A DNA stretch of 64,000 bases from Coenobita brevimanus (taxonomy: Eukaryota; Arthropoda; Malacostraca; Decapoda; Coenobitidae), in the NCBI GenBank assembly GCA_032717465.1, contig CM064667.1, positions 4,179,783 through 4,243,782 of the forward strand, written 5' to 3'. Both the position numbers and the translations under genes were made by a program. Within the stretch, counting starts at the first letter, position 1, and the number at the start of each line of letters is the position of its first letter. Below are positions 55,504 through 64,000 of this stretch, piece after piece. The notes under the pieces were generated by a model. The model had not been told where the DNA came from. It searched no databases and saw only the letters and a program-made list of their open reading frames with translations.

Positions 55504-58500
55504 CCACCGTCGCTCGTGAAAAAGTCACGACCCCGTGACTGTAGGTGGTAGGTGATGGTGGTGGATGTCCTGTTGACTGGGGTGAGGTGCTGCAGGAGGT
55601 TGATCCAGTGGTTGGTCATTGTGGTCGTTTCGTGGGCTGGGTTGACGAAAAGTTGGATGGAGGATGGGTGGTTTGTGCGGCATAGGCGGCGAAGAAGCTG
55701 GGGCGTCTGTCGGATTCTGATGGACGGCTGGCCGTAAGATAGCCACTGGACGCGGGTGATTTTCATGCTGGTGGTTGGTGCTTGGTGAGGCGGCTGTAGC
55801 TGAATGCTGGCTATGGTTGGCGGGTCGGTGCTTTTATGGGGGATGGGTCTGTGGGTAGGGGATTTGACTTTGGGGAATTGGGACTTAGGGTTTTTCCATC
55901 GTGCTTGGTGGAGAGGGAGAGTGATGGGGGAGGTGTTTGGGGTAGGGGGTTTTTGTGGTTGTATGTGGTGGGTTGGTTGGTTACTGTGGGGTGGTGTAGG
56001 TGTATATCTGGGTGGTGGGCGTGAAAAGCGGCCTGATCTAGTAGTGGTAATGGTGTGGATGGGTGTGGGTGGTGAGGGTGGTTGAGCACGTGGTGGTGGT
56101 GAGGGTGTGCGAGTGTTGGGGGGTGAGGTGGGTGGCCAGGTGGTGTGGCGGGTATAGTGAGCATGGTCGCTGGGTAGGGCGAGCGCATTTGCTTGGGTGG
56201 TTCTGGGCGTGGTGCGGGCGCAGATGCGCGAAGGTGGAGGAGTGTGGTTTGAGGAGGTAGTGGTTTGGGGTGGTGGAGAGGCAGGGGATGGAGGGGGTGT
56301 GGTGTGGGGGGTGGTGTGGGAATGGGTGGTGGAGTGTGGTGTGAGCGTTGTCGAGTATGTGGTGGTGCCGGGTGGTGGTGGTGGTGTAGGCGGCGGTTGA
56401 GGTGAGTCAGGATCCGGGGTGGTGGGGGGTGGTGTGGTTGTAAGTGAGGTGCTGAGTCGGGGTGGTGGTGAGGGCGGCGGTTGAAGTGAGTCAAGATCTG
56501 GGGTGGTGGGGGGTGGTGTGGTTGTAGGTGAGGTACTGGGTGGGAGTGAGAAGTAGTAGGCGTATGAGTGTGGGGTGTAATTCCCAGAAACGTCGTCGTG
56601 GCCAGGTGGTTGGGCAGAGGTGCTGGGCGCGCGGGTGCGGGGGTGGTTATTGTTGGGTGGGTGAAAAGGTCGCACGTGGCGGTTGCGATACGTGCGCTGC
56701 TGGCCGTGTTGATTGATGATGACTTGATACGGGTTGGGGACTTGGGTTATGATGAAAGGTCCAATGAATCGTGGTGCAATTTTATTTGGGGTAGGGAGTT
56801 GGGCGACGACAACGGATTGGCTGGTTTTGTAGTGGTTGGTGTGGTTGGTATCGGGTGTAAGGTCTTGTTGTGCTTGTAGGTGGTGGAGGCGGCGTTTGAG
56901 ATGGTGGAGAGGGTCAGTGGGGGAGGGTGGGGAGGGTGGCTGGAGGTGGTGGCGGAGCGGGAGGAGGAGCGGGGTTTCCCCGAATACTCGCTCGTGTGGT
57001 GTTATGCCGTCTTCTCGCAGGCCAGTGTTCAAGCCCCATTGAACTATTTTGATGTGAGCAGGCCAGTCTTCATTTCCTGTTTGTGTGATGCGAGTGCGGA
57101 CTTGATTGAGGAGGGAGCGATGGCTTCTTTCACAGATGCTGTTGCCTTGTGGCCAGTAGGGGGATGAGTGGGAGATGTGGAATCCGAATATTTTAGCTAA
57201 TTCCTGCCAAACCTTTCCAGTGAATTCTGGTGCATTGTCGGAGTGTAATGCCTGGGGAATGCCAAAGTATGGAAACACGTGGCGAGTCAGAGCATCAGCG
57301 ACAGACACTGCACTGTAATCTTTAGCAGGACAAGCTATGATGAATTTCGAATAGACGTCAACGAAAGTGATTATATATTTATATCCTGCTTTGGGGGTGA
57401 GTGGTCCGACGACGTCAAGGGATAGCAGTTGCCAGGGTTTTGTTGCCGTTAGTTTTCCGGATAGGCCTGGTGTGCGGGTGATATCTTTTCCTAACGCACA
57501 GGCTCGGCAGGATTGTACGATGTTTTTGGCGATGGTGGTGGAGTTCAGTGTCCAGTATATGTCATTGAACACTTGGGTGAGTTTCTTGGTGCCCAAGTGG
57601 ATACCGTTGTCGGCATGGAGGTGGAGCATGGTGTCATGGGCGGTTGTGGGGCTCAGGACTATGTGGCCGTTAGGGTCAAACAAGTGTTCGCCTTGCAGGT
57701 GGAGCTTGCTGAAAATATTCGGCGGAATCCAGGTAGGACGTTGGTTGTCTTGCCACATCTTAATCAGGTCGGGTTCTGGCGAGATGGCATTGATGGGTAG
57801 TTTTGATAGGGCGTTGGCGTTCGTGTGGAGTTTGCCTGGACGATATGATATTTCAAAATCGTTTTCTTCTAAGGTTTCGTGCCATCTAGTGAGCTGGGCG
57901 TTCGTGGTGTTGGATTGGCGCAACCACTGTAGGGATTGGTGATCCATGATGATGATCACATGGGTGCCTGATATGTATGAGCGAAAGTACTCAAGTGACC
58001 ATATTATCCCTAGGCATTCACGTTTGGTGGCCACGTAATTCTTTTCCGCCGAGTTCAGGGTGCGGCTGGCACAGGCGATGATGTGTTCGCGGCCGTCCTG
58101 TACTTGTGCAAGGACTGCCCCTATTGCGTGGAGTGAGACGTCTGTGTACAGGCGGAATGGTAGGTTGTAGTCCGGGAAGGCGACGACTGGGGCAGAGGTG
58201 AGTTTGGCTTTGAGGGTGGTGAATGCGATGTGCCGGGGTTCAGTCCAGGCGAAGGGTTCTCCTTTTTTTGTAAGATCGTGCAAGGGTTTTGCGATGTTCG
58301 CGAAACCTTTCACGAAGCGCCGATAATAGGAGGTTAGTCCTAGGAAGGCCCTGGTTTTGTGCACGTCGCAGGGTGGTGGAATGTCGGCGATTGCACGTAG
58401 CTTGTCGGGGTCGAGGGAGATGCCCTCTGCGTTGATCAGGTGTCTGAGAAAGGAGACTGATCTTTCGGCTAGCACACATTTGGTTGGTTTTAGCTTCAAT

Positions 58501-58937
58501 CCGGCCTGTCGTATGCGCTGGAATACCTGTTTGAGGCGGTGGAGGTGGTCGGCCCAGGTATGGCTGAAAACAATTACATCATCCAGGTAGGCTAAGCAGT
58601 TTTCCCAGGTGAGTCCGCTCAGCACAGATTCCATCAGGCGGGAGAATGTCGCAGGGGCGTTGCAGAGTCCGAAGGGAAGGACGTTGAATTCGTAGAGCTT
58701 CCCATTTGATGTTGAGAAGGCGGTTTTGTGTTTGTCATCGGGATGAACTGGAACCTGCCAATAGCCTGATTGCAGGTCTAAGGTAGAGAACCAGGTAGAT
58801 CCATGTAGGGAATCTAGAGAGTCGTCGATCCTGGGTAGTGGCGTAGCGTCTTTGATGGTAACGTCATTTTGCGGTAATCGACGCAAAACTGCATGGTTCC
58901 GTCCTTTTTTTGCACGAGTACTACAGGTGATGACCAT
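54555..58937 (-). CDS. Gypsy pol: RT, RNase H, integrase, proline-rich tail
   Basis: Open for 1460 codons. RT: LDLQSGYWQVPVHPDD near 53-68, LPFGLCNAPATFSR near 87-100, and the YLDD box at 117-120. RNase H follows with LYTDVSLHAIGAVLAQ and ATKRECLGIIWSLEYFRSYI. Integrase has an H2C2 zinc domain (HLHADNGIHLG, then CRACALGKD) and a DDE core (LLSLDVVGPLT, ALHSDNAPEFTG, GNSICERSHRS). A very long Pro/Thr/His-rich tail follows, with repeats of TTPPPTTPDPDS type. The frame then crosses the LTR border at 55503 and runs about 315 codons into the LTR. The N-terminus of RT lies in the preceding frame, and a frameshift separates them near 58865. It functions in reverse transcription and integration. Confidence 0.92.
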   Translation of the reverse strand: MVITCSTRAKKGRNHAVLRRLPQNDVTIKDATPLPRIDDSLDSLHGSTWFSTLDLQSGYWQVPVHPDDKHKTAFSTSNGKLYEFNVLPFGLCNAPATFSRLMESVLSGLTWENCLAYLDDVIVFSHTWADHLHRLKQVFQRIRQAGLKLKPTKCVLAERSVSFLRHLINAEGISLDPDKLRAIADIPPPCDVHKTRAFLGLTSYYRRFVKGFANIAKPLHDLTKKGEPFAWTEPRHIAFTTLKAKLTSAPVVAFPDYNLPFRLYTDVSLHAIGAVLAQVQDGREHIIACASRTLNSAEKNYVATKRECLGIIWSLEYFRSYISGTHVIIIMDHQSLQWLRQSNTTNAQLTRWHETLEENDFEISYRPGKLHTNANALSKLPINAISPEPDLIKMWQDNQRPTWIPPNIFSKLHLQGEHLFDPNGHIVLSPTTAHDTMLHLHADNGIHLGTKKLTQVFNDIYWTLNSTTIAKNIVQSCRACALGKDITRTPGLSGKLTATKPWQLLSLDVVGPLTPKAGYKYIITFVDVYSKFIIACPAKDYSAVSVADALTRHVFPYFGIPQALHSDNAPEFTGKVWQELAKIFGFHISHSSPYWPQGNSICERSHRSLLNQVRTRITQTGNEDWPAHIKIVQWGLNTGLREDGITPHERVFGETPLLLPLRHHLQPPSPPSPTDPLHHLKRRLHHLQAQQDLTPDTNHTNHYKTSQSVVVAQLPTPNKIAPRFIGPFIITQVPNPYQVIINQHGQQRTYRNRHVRPFHPPNNNHPRTRAPSTSAQPPGHDDVSGNYTPHSYAYYFSLPPSTSPTTTPPPTTPDLDSLQPPPSPPPRLSTSLTTTPPPTTPDPDSPQPPPTPPPPPGTTTYSTTLTPHSTTHSHTTPHTTPPPSPASPPPQTTTSSNHTPPPSRICARTTPRTTQANALALPSDHAHYTRHTTWPPTSPPNTRTPSPPPRAQPPSPPTPIHTITTTRSGRFSRPPPRYTPTPPHSNQPTHHIQPQKPPTPNTSPITLPLHQARWKNPKSQFPKVKSPTHRPIPHKSTDPPTIASIQLQPPHQAPTTSMKITRVQWLSYGQPSIRIRQTPQLLRRLCRTNHPSSIQLFVNPAHETTTMTNHWINLLQHLTPVNRTSTTITYHLQSRGRDFFTSDGGKMPATRPSAPPPPTPPPGHHHPTTRGGDNGQVSDPGQEGHPTTTDLCPFFPQLPQHQVSLDPQQLTRRVDHRQQWGGTDITSVPSSFVVTTTASPQQGRRSLGEPRGVYTCCHREPRGSTILCRYPGEPRGASTLCHREPRGRNTLCHDQDRRSFNEGEAPSITNRAGGPIVDYTGPTPLATPRVRAPCIKPQVGPRTDRPGATAVLKTTERVASMLPSLSTRETTASVCPLKSANSCRSSWTPPVRVAPKVSPEQRPGPSRDLPPTPGKFLSSPGTSRRRGRRPHLMARPLADLQTPRNPRRAQQPTNADLPLL
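55504..55516 (-). other. Probable polypurine tract region
   Basis: On the minus strand the 13 bases before the 3' LTR read gcgacggtggtaa or close to it, purine-rich but weak. The position is fixed by the LTR border. Confidence 0.4.
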
Positions 58938-60073
58938 GGGCCGGTGGAGTTTGATATGACACCGGCATCCAGCATTTCTTGAACCTGCCGGTCTTCTTCT
59001 GCCCGTTGTTTAGGATTTTTTCTGCGAGATGGTTGGCGAATGGGAGGTCCTGTAGTGTGAATATCGTGGCTTAGGTAGCTGGTATGGCCGAGATCAGTTG
59101 GGCCGATGGAGAATAAGTCCTTGAAGTCCAGGAGTAGTTGGTGGAGGCTGTTTGACTGGGCAGGGGAGAGATGTGGTGGTATGTTGGGGAGGGTGGGGTG
59201 ATTGGGGGGTGGTGTTGAACATGGTTCTGCCTCTTCTGTGTCACCGATGATGAGACCTCGAGGCAGGGTTAAAGGTGTTGTGTTGAGATTGGCAATGCGT
59301 ATTTGGTGGGCGTGGGGGGGGAGGAAAGTGGGAGAAACTAGGCAGGATGATAGGGGTCCGGTGGGGATGGACGGTGAAAAAAGGACTGATGTACCTGAGG
59401 GTCTGGTGAGTGTAACCCATGCTTCGTGGTGGGGTGGAATGGTAACGGTAGAGGCAATAGTGGCAGGGAATGAGGGATTTTGTGATGGCAAGGGTGGAGT
59501 GGGGGGTGGTGGTGGAAGGGAATTAATTGAGGCATTTGGGGAGGTTAGACTTGGTTTACATGTACAGGTGGGCTGGAGAGGGAGCGTGTGATGGTGTGTT
59601 GTGTGTGTGGGTGGTGTGGGGGTGGTGGTGGTGTTTTTTTTTTCCTTTTTTTTTTCTGTTTCCTTGTCGGTGGATGCTTGGTTAGGTTGGGCTGGACTGA
59701 AGTGGAGGCAACGTTGATAGCAGTCAATGGTCGCGTGGAGTTTCTGAAGCAGGTCCAGGCCAAGGTAACCATCATATTGGCTACAGGAGGAGTCAAAAAT
59801 GATGAATGGGTGGTCGGTGGAGACACGTTGGTGGGTGGTAGTTTGTAAGGCCCTGGTTTCCCCACGGATGGGTAGGGGGCTATCCCCGGCGTGTACGAGG
59901 TTGGCTGAAGTGGGGAGAAGTGGGCCGAATGCTGAGATGTGGCGGGAGTAAAAGTGGAAGTAGAGACAAGACCTGGCTGCTCCCGTATCCACCAATAATC
60001 TTGTCTTGACCCCGTTCAGCCATATCTTGTTGTAGACTGGGGGTTTGTAGCTATGTGAGGTGGCCCCCGCCAC
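58814..60073 (-). CDS. Gypsy protease and start of RT
   Basis: Open for 419 codons. The retropepsin motif LLVDTGAARSCL lies near residues 26-37, followed by LVHAGDSPLPIRGE and the second Gly region YLGLDLLQKL. A Pro/Thr-rich spacer (about 140-220) follows, then the RT entry with VISNSTGPWSSPVVLVQKKD and FCVDYRK near the end. The frame shifts at about 58865, just after the conserved YRK position, and runs into a stop, so RT continues in another phase at 58937-54555. The protease should cleave Gag-Pol. The spacer is unusually long and low in complexity. Confidence 0.88.
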   Translation of the reverse strand: MAGATSHSYKPPVYNKIWLNGVKTRLLVDTGAARSCLYFHFYSRHISAFGPLLPTSANLVHAGDSPLPIRGETRALQTTTHQRVSTDHPFIIFDSSCSQYDGYLGLDLLQKLHATIDCYQRCLHFSPAQPNQASTDKETEKKKEKKNTTTTPTPPTHTTHHHTLPLQPTCTCKPSLTSPNASINSLPPPPPTPPLPSQNPSFPATIASTVTIPPHHEAWVTLTRPSGTSVLFSPSIPTGPLSSCLVSPTFLPPHAHQIRIANLNTTPLTLPRGLIIGDTEEAEPCSTPPPNHPTLPNIPPHLSPAQSNSLHQLLLDFKDLFSIGPTDLGHTSYLSHDIHTTGPPIRQPSRRKNPKQRAEEDRQVQEMLDAGVISNSTGPWSSPVVLVQKKDGTMQFCVDYRKMTLPSKTLRHYPGSTTL

Positions 60074-60096
60074 CGTGGGGAGGTGCGGGGGCGGGC

Positions 60097-60977
60097 CTAA
60101 AAATCCATCTGCTGAGGATGGGGGTAGTCGTCGTGCTTGTCGTCGTCCGGTCCTTGGTAGAGCAGTGGTGGTACGTCGTCCTCTTGGGCGTCATGATCAA
60201 GGGAGGAAACTTTCCTACGGCTTTGTTGGGGATTCTTTCGCCGATTCGCCTTGAGTTGTTCCCTTATGTCATGAAGGGGGCAGGTGTGGCTGCAAACCGT
60301 GAACTCCCAAGGGTTTATACTGATCAAGTTCCCTTGTTCCCTAGGATTGTGGCGCTCCTGTGTGGGTAAGCCCTGGGTACTGTGGGAGACGGGTCTGCAG
60401 GCGATTGGTGAGGCGGCGGCTTGGGTTTTGGTGGGGGGTTGTGGTTCGTGGGGAACTTTGTCTCTGCGTGAAGCGGTTGTGGTGTTGGACGGGCAGCGAG
60501 AAGACGCCTGACGAGCTGCAGGTCTTGATCCATATTTCCTGAGGGATCATATATGGAGAAGTGTTCCCTGACTATGCTCGGGAGGATCCTCAGCAGGGCG
60601 TTGAAGGTATGAGTGTCTCGAGTATTTATTTCAGCTTCAGGATAAGCGGCAGTGACGAGGCGTCGAGCCTGGATGAAAGTATCATCCAGGTTACCGTCAT
60701 AGGTGAGGGCGTCGAGTTGCGAGAGTGCGACAACTCTGCCCATGCAAGGCATAAAAGCCTGTTTCACTATCTGAGTGAACTGGTCCCATGACAGTTCTTG
60801 AACTATTTTGGGTCCGACATTTGTGATAATTTTTCCCAGATACGGTAGTGTGACTGCATTCTTCTTATCTGAGTCAAACCCTATGTCTAAAAGGGGTTTG
60901 ATCATGTCCAAATAAACATCCATGTCACATTGGTCTGGGTTGAATTTTGGTAAATGAATGTGCGGTTTAGCTGCCAT
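60097..60977 (-). CDS. Gypsy gag with zinc-binding C-terminal segment
   Basis: The main frame (60324-60977) starts MAAKPHIHLPKFNPDQCDMD and shows helical Gag-like sequence (VQELSWDQFTQIVKQAF, then FIQARRLVTAAYPEAE and NALLRILPSIVREHF). It ends in a Pro-rich tail. The segment 60097-60327, in another phase, reads FTVCSHTCPLHDIREQ, which could be a zinc-binding nucleocapsid-like piece. Whether a programmed frameshift or a mutation joins them cannot be told. Gag assembles the particle and binds element RNA. Confidence 0.8.
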
Positions 60978-61023
60978 TGTGCAAGCTTCGTTTTACGTTC
61001 CTCCGTGCTTTACTCGGATCCAG

Positions 61024-61041
61024 AACCACCACTTGCCACCA
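61024..61041 (-). other. Putative primer-binding site
   Basis: Two bases after the 5' LTR the minus strand reads TGGTGGCAAGTGGTGGTT. A PBS starts with TGG, complementary to a tRNA 3' CCA. It is loosely like tRNA-Leu; the exact tRNA is not identified. Confidence 0.5.
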
Positions 61042-61042
61042 A

Positions 61043-62943
61043 TGTTATGCTCGGTGTTTTTAGGCCGACTCCTCGTACTAAAAACACTAGCTACTGAGCG
61101 GTGTCCTCTTTCCGGACCGGAATAATGCACTAACAAAGGAACAGGACATAAAGACTAGGTAGTCCACCTTTAACACATCTATTACCTTAATTCTAACTCC
61201 GTGACAATATTACATAGAATGATATTCTGGACAGAGGATACAGATATATAAGTTACGTTAGTACAACACGGGATATTCACACACACTGTAATTATACTTT
61301 ACAATGGGTTAAGGATCCATAAGTGAATGAGACTAACTTTCATTCAAGTCCAAAAGGTCTTAGTGTACTGGTGCAATCGAGATGTCTGGGCTTGATGAGC
61401 CAGGGGAGGATTACTACTATAAAAGAGCAAGGGGAGCAGATCACTATAATTTACTGTCTGGGCTCGGCGCGGCAACTATCGCCCGTGCGTGCACTGGTAA
61501 GGGGGAACTCCTCTAGTCTGGGCTGGGGAACAACACTAGTTTCACAGGCCCAGAACTTATAATCTTTATCAAGGGATAGTAATTACGGACACTTATGGGT
61601 GGAATCCCTCTTGTTCACATTGTCACTGTATCACTATCTCTGTCTCACTGCAGGAGGGGAAAATCACTAATCTTGCCCGATTTTCTGGGGCGATATCACT
61701 CTGTCACTATAAGGGGACCTCCGGGGGCTGTACCCGTGGCGGGAATCACCATACCCGCTGGGGGGAGACTCGACCCGGGTCCGATCCACTGAGGCGTTGC
61801 AGGGAGACCCTCTTGCCTGGGGTCTCGACCTGTTGTAGGCCCTCACTCTGGTCACGGTGCAGGGAGACCCTCTTGCCTGGGGTCTCGACCTGTTGTAGGC
61901 CCTCACTCTGGTCACGGTACAGGGAGGCCTGTCTATGTTGGCCCTAGGGACTGGGGCCAAACAGGTGAAGCAGTCGTGTCTGGCGTCGGAGGGTCTGCGG
62001 CAGGGGGAGGTCAGCGTTGGTAGGCTGCTGGGCTCGCCTGGGGGTCCGAGGGGTGTGGAGGTCTGCCAGGGGACGCACTGTCAGGTGTGGGCTGCGGCCT
62101 CGTCTCCTGCTGGTACCTGGGGAAGACAAGAATTTCCCGTGGGTGGGAGGTAGGTCCCGAGTGGGACCGAGTCTCTGCTCGGGTGACACTTTCGGGGCAA
62201 CTCTCCCGGGTGGTGTCCAGCTACTCCTGCAGGAGTTGGCTGACTTTAGAGGACACACGGAGGCCGTGGTCTCTCTTGTACTCAGGGAGGGTAGCACAGA
62301 GGCGACTCTCTCTCTTGTCTTCAATACAGCCGTGGCACCAGGTCGATTGGTCCTGGGACCCACTTGTGGCTTTATACAAGGGGCTCTTACCCTTGGGGTG
62401 GCTAGGGGTGTTGGCCCCGTATAGTCCACTATTGGGCCTCCTGCCCTGTTTGTGATGGAAGGTGCTTCTCCCTCGTTAAAGGACCTCCTGTCCTGGTCAT
62501 GGCAGAGGGTATTTCTCCCTCGTGGCTCACGGTGGCAGAGGGTACTAGCCCCTCGTGGCTCACCAGGGTAGCGGCGGAGGATGGTACTTCTTCGTGGCTC
62601 GCGGTGGCAGCAGGTGTAAACACCTCGTGGCTCACCTAGGGACCTCCTGCCTTGTTGGGGTGAAGCTGTGGTTGTCACCACAAAACTACTAGGGACTGAT
62701 GTTATATCAGTCCCACCCCACTGCTGTCGATGGTCAACCCGCCGTGTAAGTTGTTGTGGATCTAGGCTCACCTGGTGTTGAGGCAGTTGCGGGAAGAAGG
62801 GGCACAGGTCAGTGGTGGTTGGATGACCCTCTTGTCCTAGATGACTAACCTGACCGTTATCTCCTCCTCGGGTGGTGGGGTGGTGGTGGCCCGGTGGTGG
62901 TGTGGGGGGTGGCGGGGCGGAAGGTCTGGTCGCGGGCATTTTA
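61043..62943 (-). repeat. Gypsy shared LTR (LTR-B)
   Basis: 5' LTR of the 53601-62943 element and, at the same time, 3' LTR of a second copy that runs off the window. It differs from LTR-A by scattered substitutions and a few indels (1901 against 1903 bp). Confidence 0.9.
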
Positions 62944-64000
62944 CCACCGTCGCTCGTGAAAAAGTCACGACCCCGTGACTGTAGGTGGTAGGTGATGGTG
63001 GTGGATGTCCTGTTGACTGGGGTGAGGTGCTGCAGGAGGTTGATCCAGTGGTTGGTCATTGTGGTCGTTTCGTGGGCTGGGTTGACGAAAAGTTGGATGG
63101 AGGATGGGTGGTTTGTGCGGCATAGGCGGCGAAGAAGCTGGGGCGTCTGTCGGATTCTGATGGACGGCTGGCCGTAAGATAGCCACTGGACGCGGGTGAT
63201 TTTCATGCTGGTGGTTGGTGCTTGGTGAGGCGGCTGTAGCTGAATGCTGGCTATGGTTGGCGGGTCGGTGCTTTTATGGGGGATGGGTCTGTGGGTAGGG
63301 GATTTGACTTTGGGGAATTGGGACTTAGGGTTTTTCCATCGTGCTTGGTGGAGAGGGAGAGTGATGGGGGAGGTGTTTGGGGTAGGGGGTTTTTGTGGTT
63401 GTATGTGGTGGGTTGGTTGGTTACTGTGGGGTGGTGTAGGTGTATATCTGGGTGGTGGGCGTGAAAAGCGGCCTGATCTAGTAGTGGTAATGGTGTGGAT
63501 GGGTGTGGGTGGTGAGGGTGGTTGAGCACGTGGTGGTGGTGAGGGTGTGCGAGTGTTGGGGGTGAGGTGGGTGGCCAGGTGGTGTGGCGGGTATAGTGAG
63601 CATGGTCGCTGGGTAGGGCGAGCGCATTTGCTTGGGTGGTTCTGGGCGTGGTGCGGGCGCAGATGCGCGAAGGTGGAGGAGTGTGGTTTGAGGAGGTAGT
63701 GGTTTGGGGTGGTGGAGAGGCAGGGGATGGAGGGGGTGTGGTGTGGGGGGTGGTGTGGGAATGGGTGGTGGAGTGTGGTGTGAGCGTTGTCGAGTATGTG
63801 GTGGTGCCGGGTGGTGGTGGTGGTGTAGGCGGCGGTTGAGGTGAGTCAGGATCCGGGGTGGTGGGGGGTGGTGTGGTTGTAAGTGAGGTGCTGAGTCGGG
63901 GTGGTGGTGAGGGCGGCGGTTGAAGTGAGTCAAGATCTGGGGTGGTGGGGGGTGGTGTGGTTGTAGGTGAGGTACTGGGTGGGAGTGAGAAGTAGTAGGC
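62944..64000 (-). mobile_element. 3' interior of a second Gypsy copy, running off the window
   Basis: Directly after LTR-B the sequence repeats 55504-56560 nearly base for base, in the same orientation. It encodes the Pro-rich tail of pol. A single-base loss in a G run near 63560 (five G against six near 56120) shifts the pol tail frame. Confidence 0.92.

Larger units (their letters stand above)
53601..62943 (-). mobile_element. Gypsy (Ty3-type) LTR retrotransposon, 9.3 kb
   Basis: LTRs at 53601-55503 (3') and 61043-62943 (5') flank a 5.5-kb interior with gag, protease, RT, RNase H and integrase in that order on the minus strand, which is the Ty3/Gypsy order. The LTRs are about 98% alike in the stretches I compared. 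The right LTR is followed not by host DNA but by the 3' interior of a second copy. Confidence 0.93.

Noticed and set aside
55811..56494. 227-codon His/Pro-rich frame overlapping Gypsy pol
   Set aside because: An alternative phase of the same low-complexity DNA; pol has clear domains, this has none.

Overview
The window reads as intergenic or intronic DNA from an animal nuclear genome, most likely an arthropod and plausibly a decapod crustacean. This rests on TTAGG-like tracts, abundant (TA)n, (CA)n and (CT)n microsatellites, a mixture of RTE-like and CR1/L2-like LINEs, Tc1, mariner, Tigger, piggyBac-like and Gypsy elements, and a single-exon C2H2 zinc-finger gene. The species assignment is inference. 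Almost everything recognisable is transposable-element (TE) derived. The only convincing host-type gene is the zinc-finger gene at 25746-27065.

Layout. 1-6180: a piggyBac-like TTAA element (334-3639) hosts an RTE-like LINE (LINE-1 copy A, minus strand). It is followed by LINE-1 copy B (plus strand), which is split by a second LINE (LINE-2 copy A, minus strand) whose reverse transcriptase carries a PHD-like C4HC3 finger. 6181-11940: a broken Tc1 transposon (6207-9125), itself split by a long-inverted-repeat element with a GTAC duplication, and a Tigger element with an open transposase and perfect 24-bp ends (9154-11903). All are joined by (TA)n arrays. 12164-16889: a small hAT-like MITE, then LINE-2 copy B split by a 2.26-kb TTAA element. 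16890-25700: mostly unrecognised DNA with a deleted mariner and further TTAA elements. 25746-29010: the zinc-finger gene, whose decayed 3' fingers are interrupted by a TTAA element. 29350-37680: a possible pogo-like element, three copies of a tRNA-like SINE, two minisatellites and more TTAA elements.

37690-53600: at least three direct copies of a ~1.55-kb repeat (R1-R3), each invaded by different elements. R1 holds a 5S-rRNA-derived SINE and a solo LTR. R2 holds an inverted solo LTR, a LINE-1 stub and a TTAA MITE. A CR1/L2-like LINE (LINE-3) between inverted arms follows. R3 holds a 2.27-kb long-inverted-repeat TA-target element. 53601-64000: a Gypsy retrotransposon on the minus strand (gag, protease, RT, RNase H, integrase) with two LTRs, followed directly by the start of a second copy that shares the middle LTR.

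Ways the elements relate: the 5S SINE ends with the same 3' tail as LINE-1, so LINE-1 is its likely driver. At least four nested insertions can be resolved to the base from target-site duplications. Many non-autonomous TTAA elements are present, but no piggyBac transposase is encoded here. Coordinates of decayed elements are approximate unless a duplication or terminal repeat fixes them.
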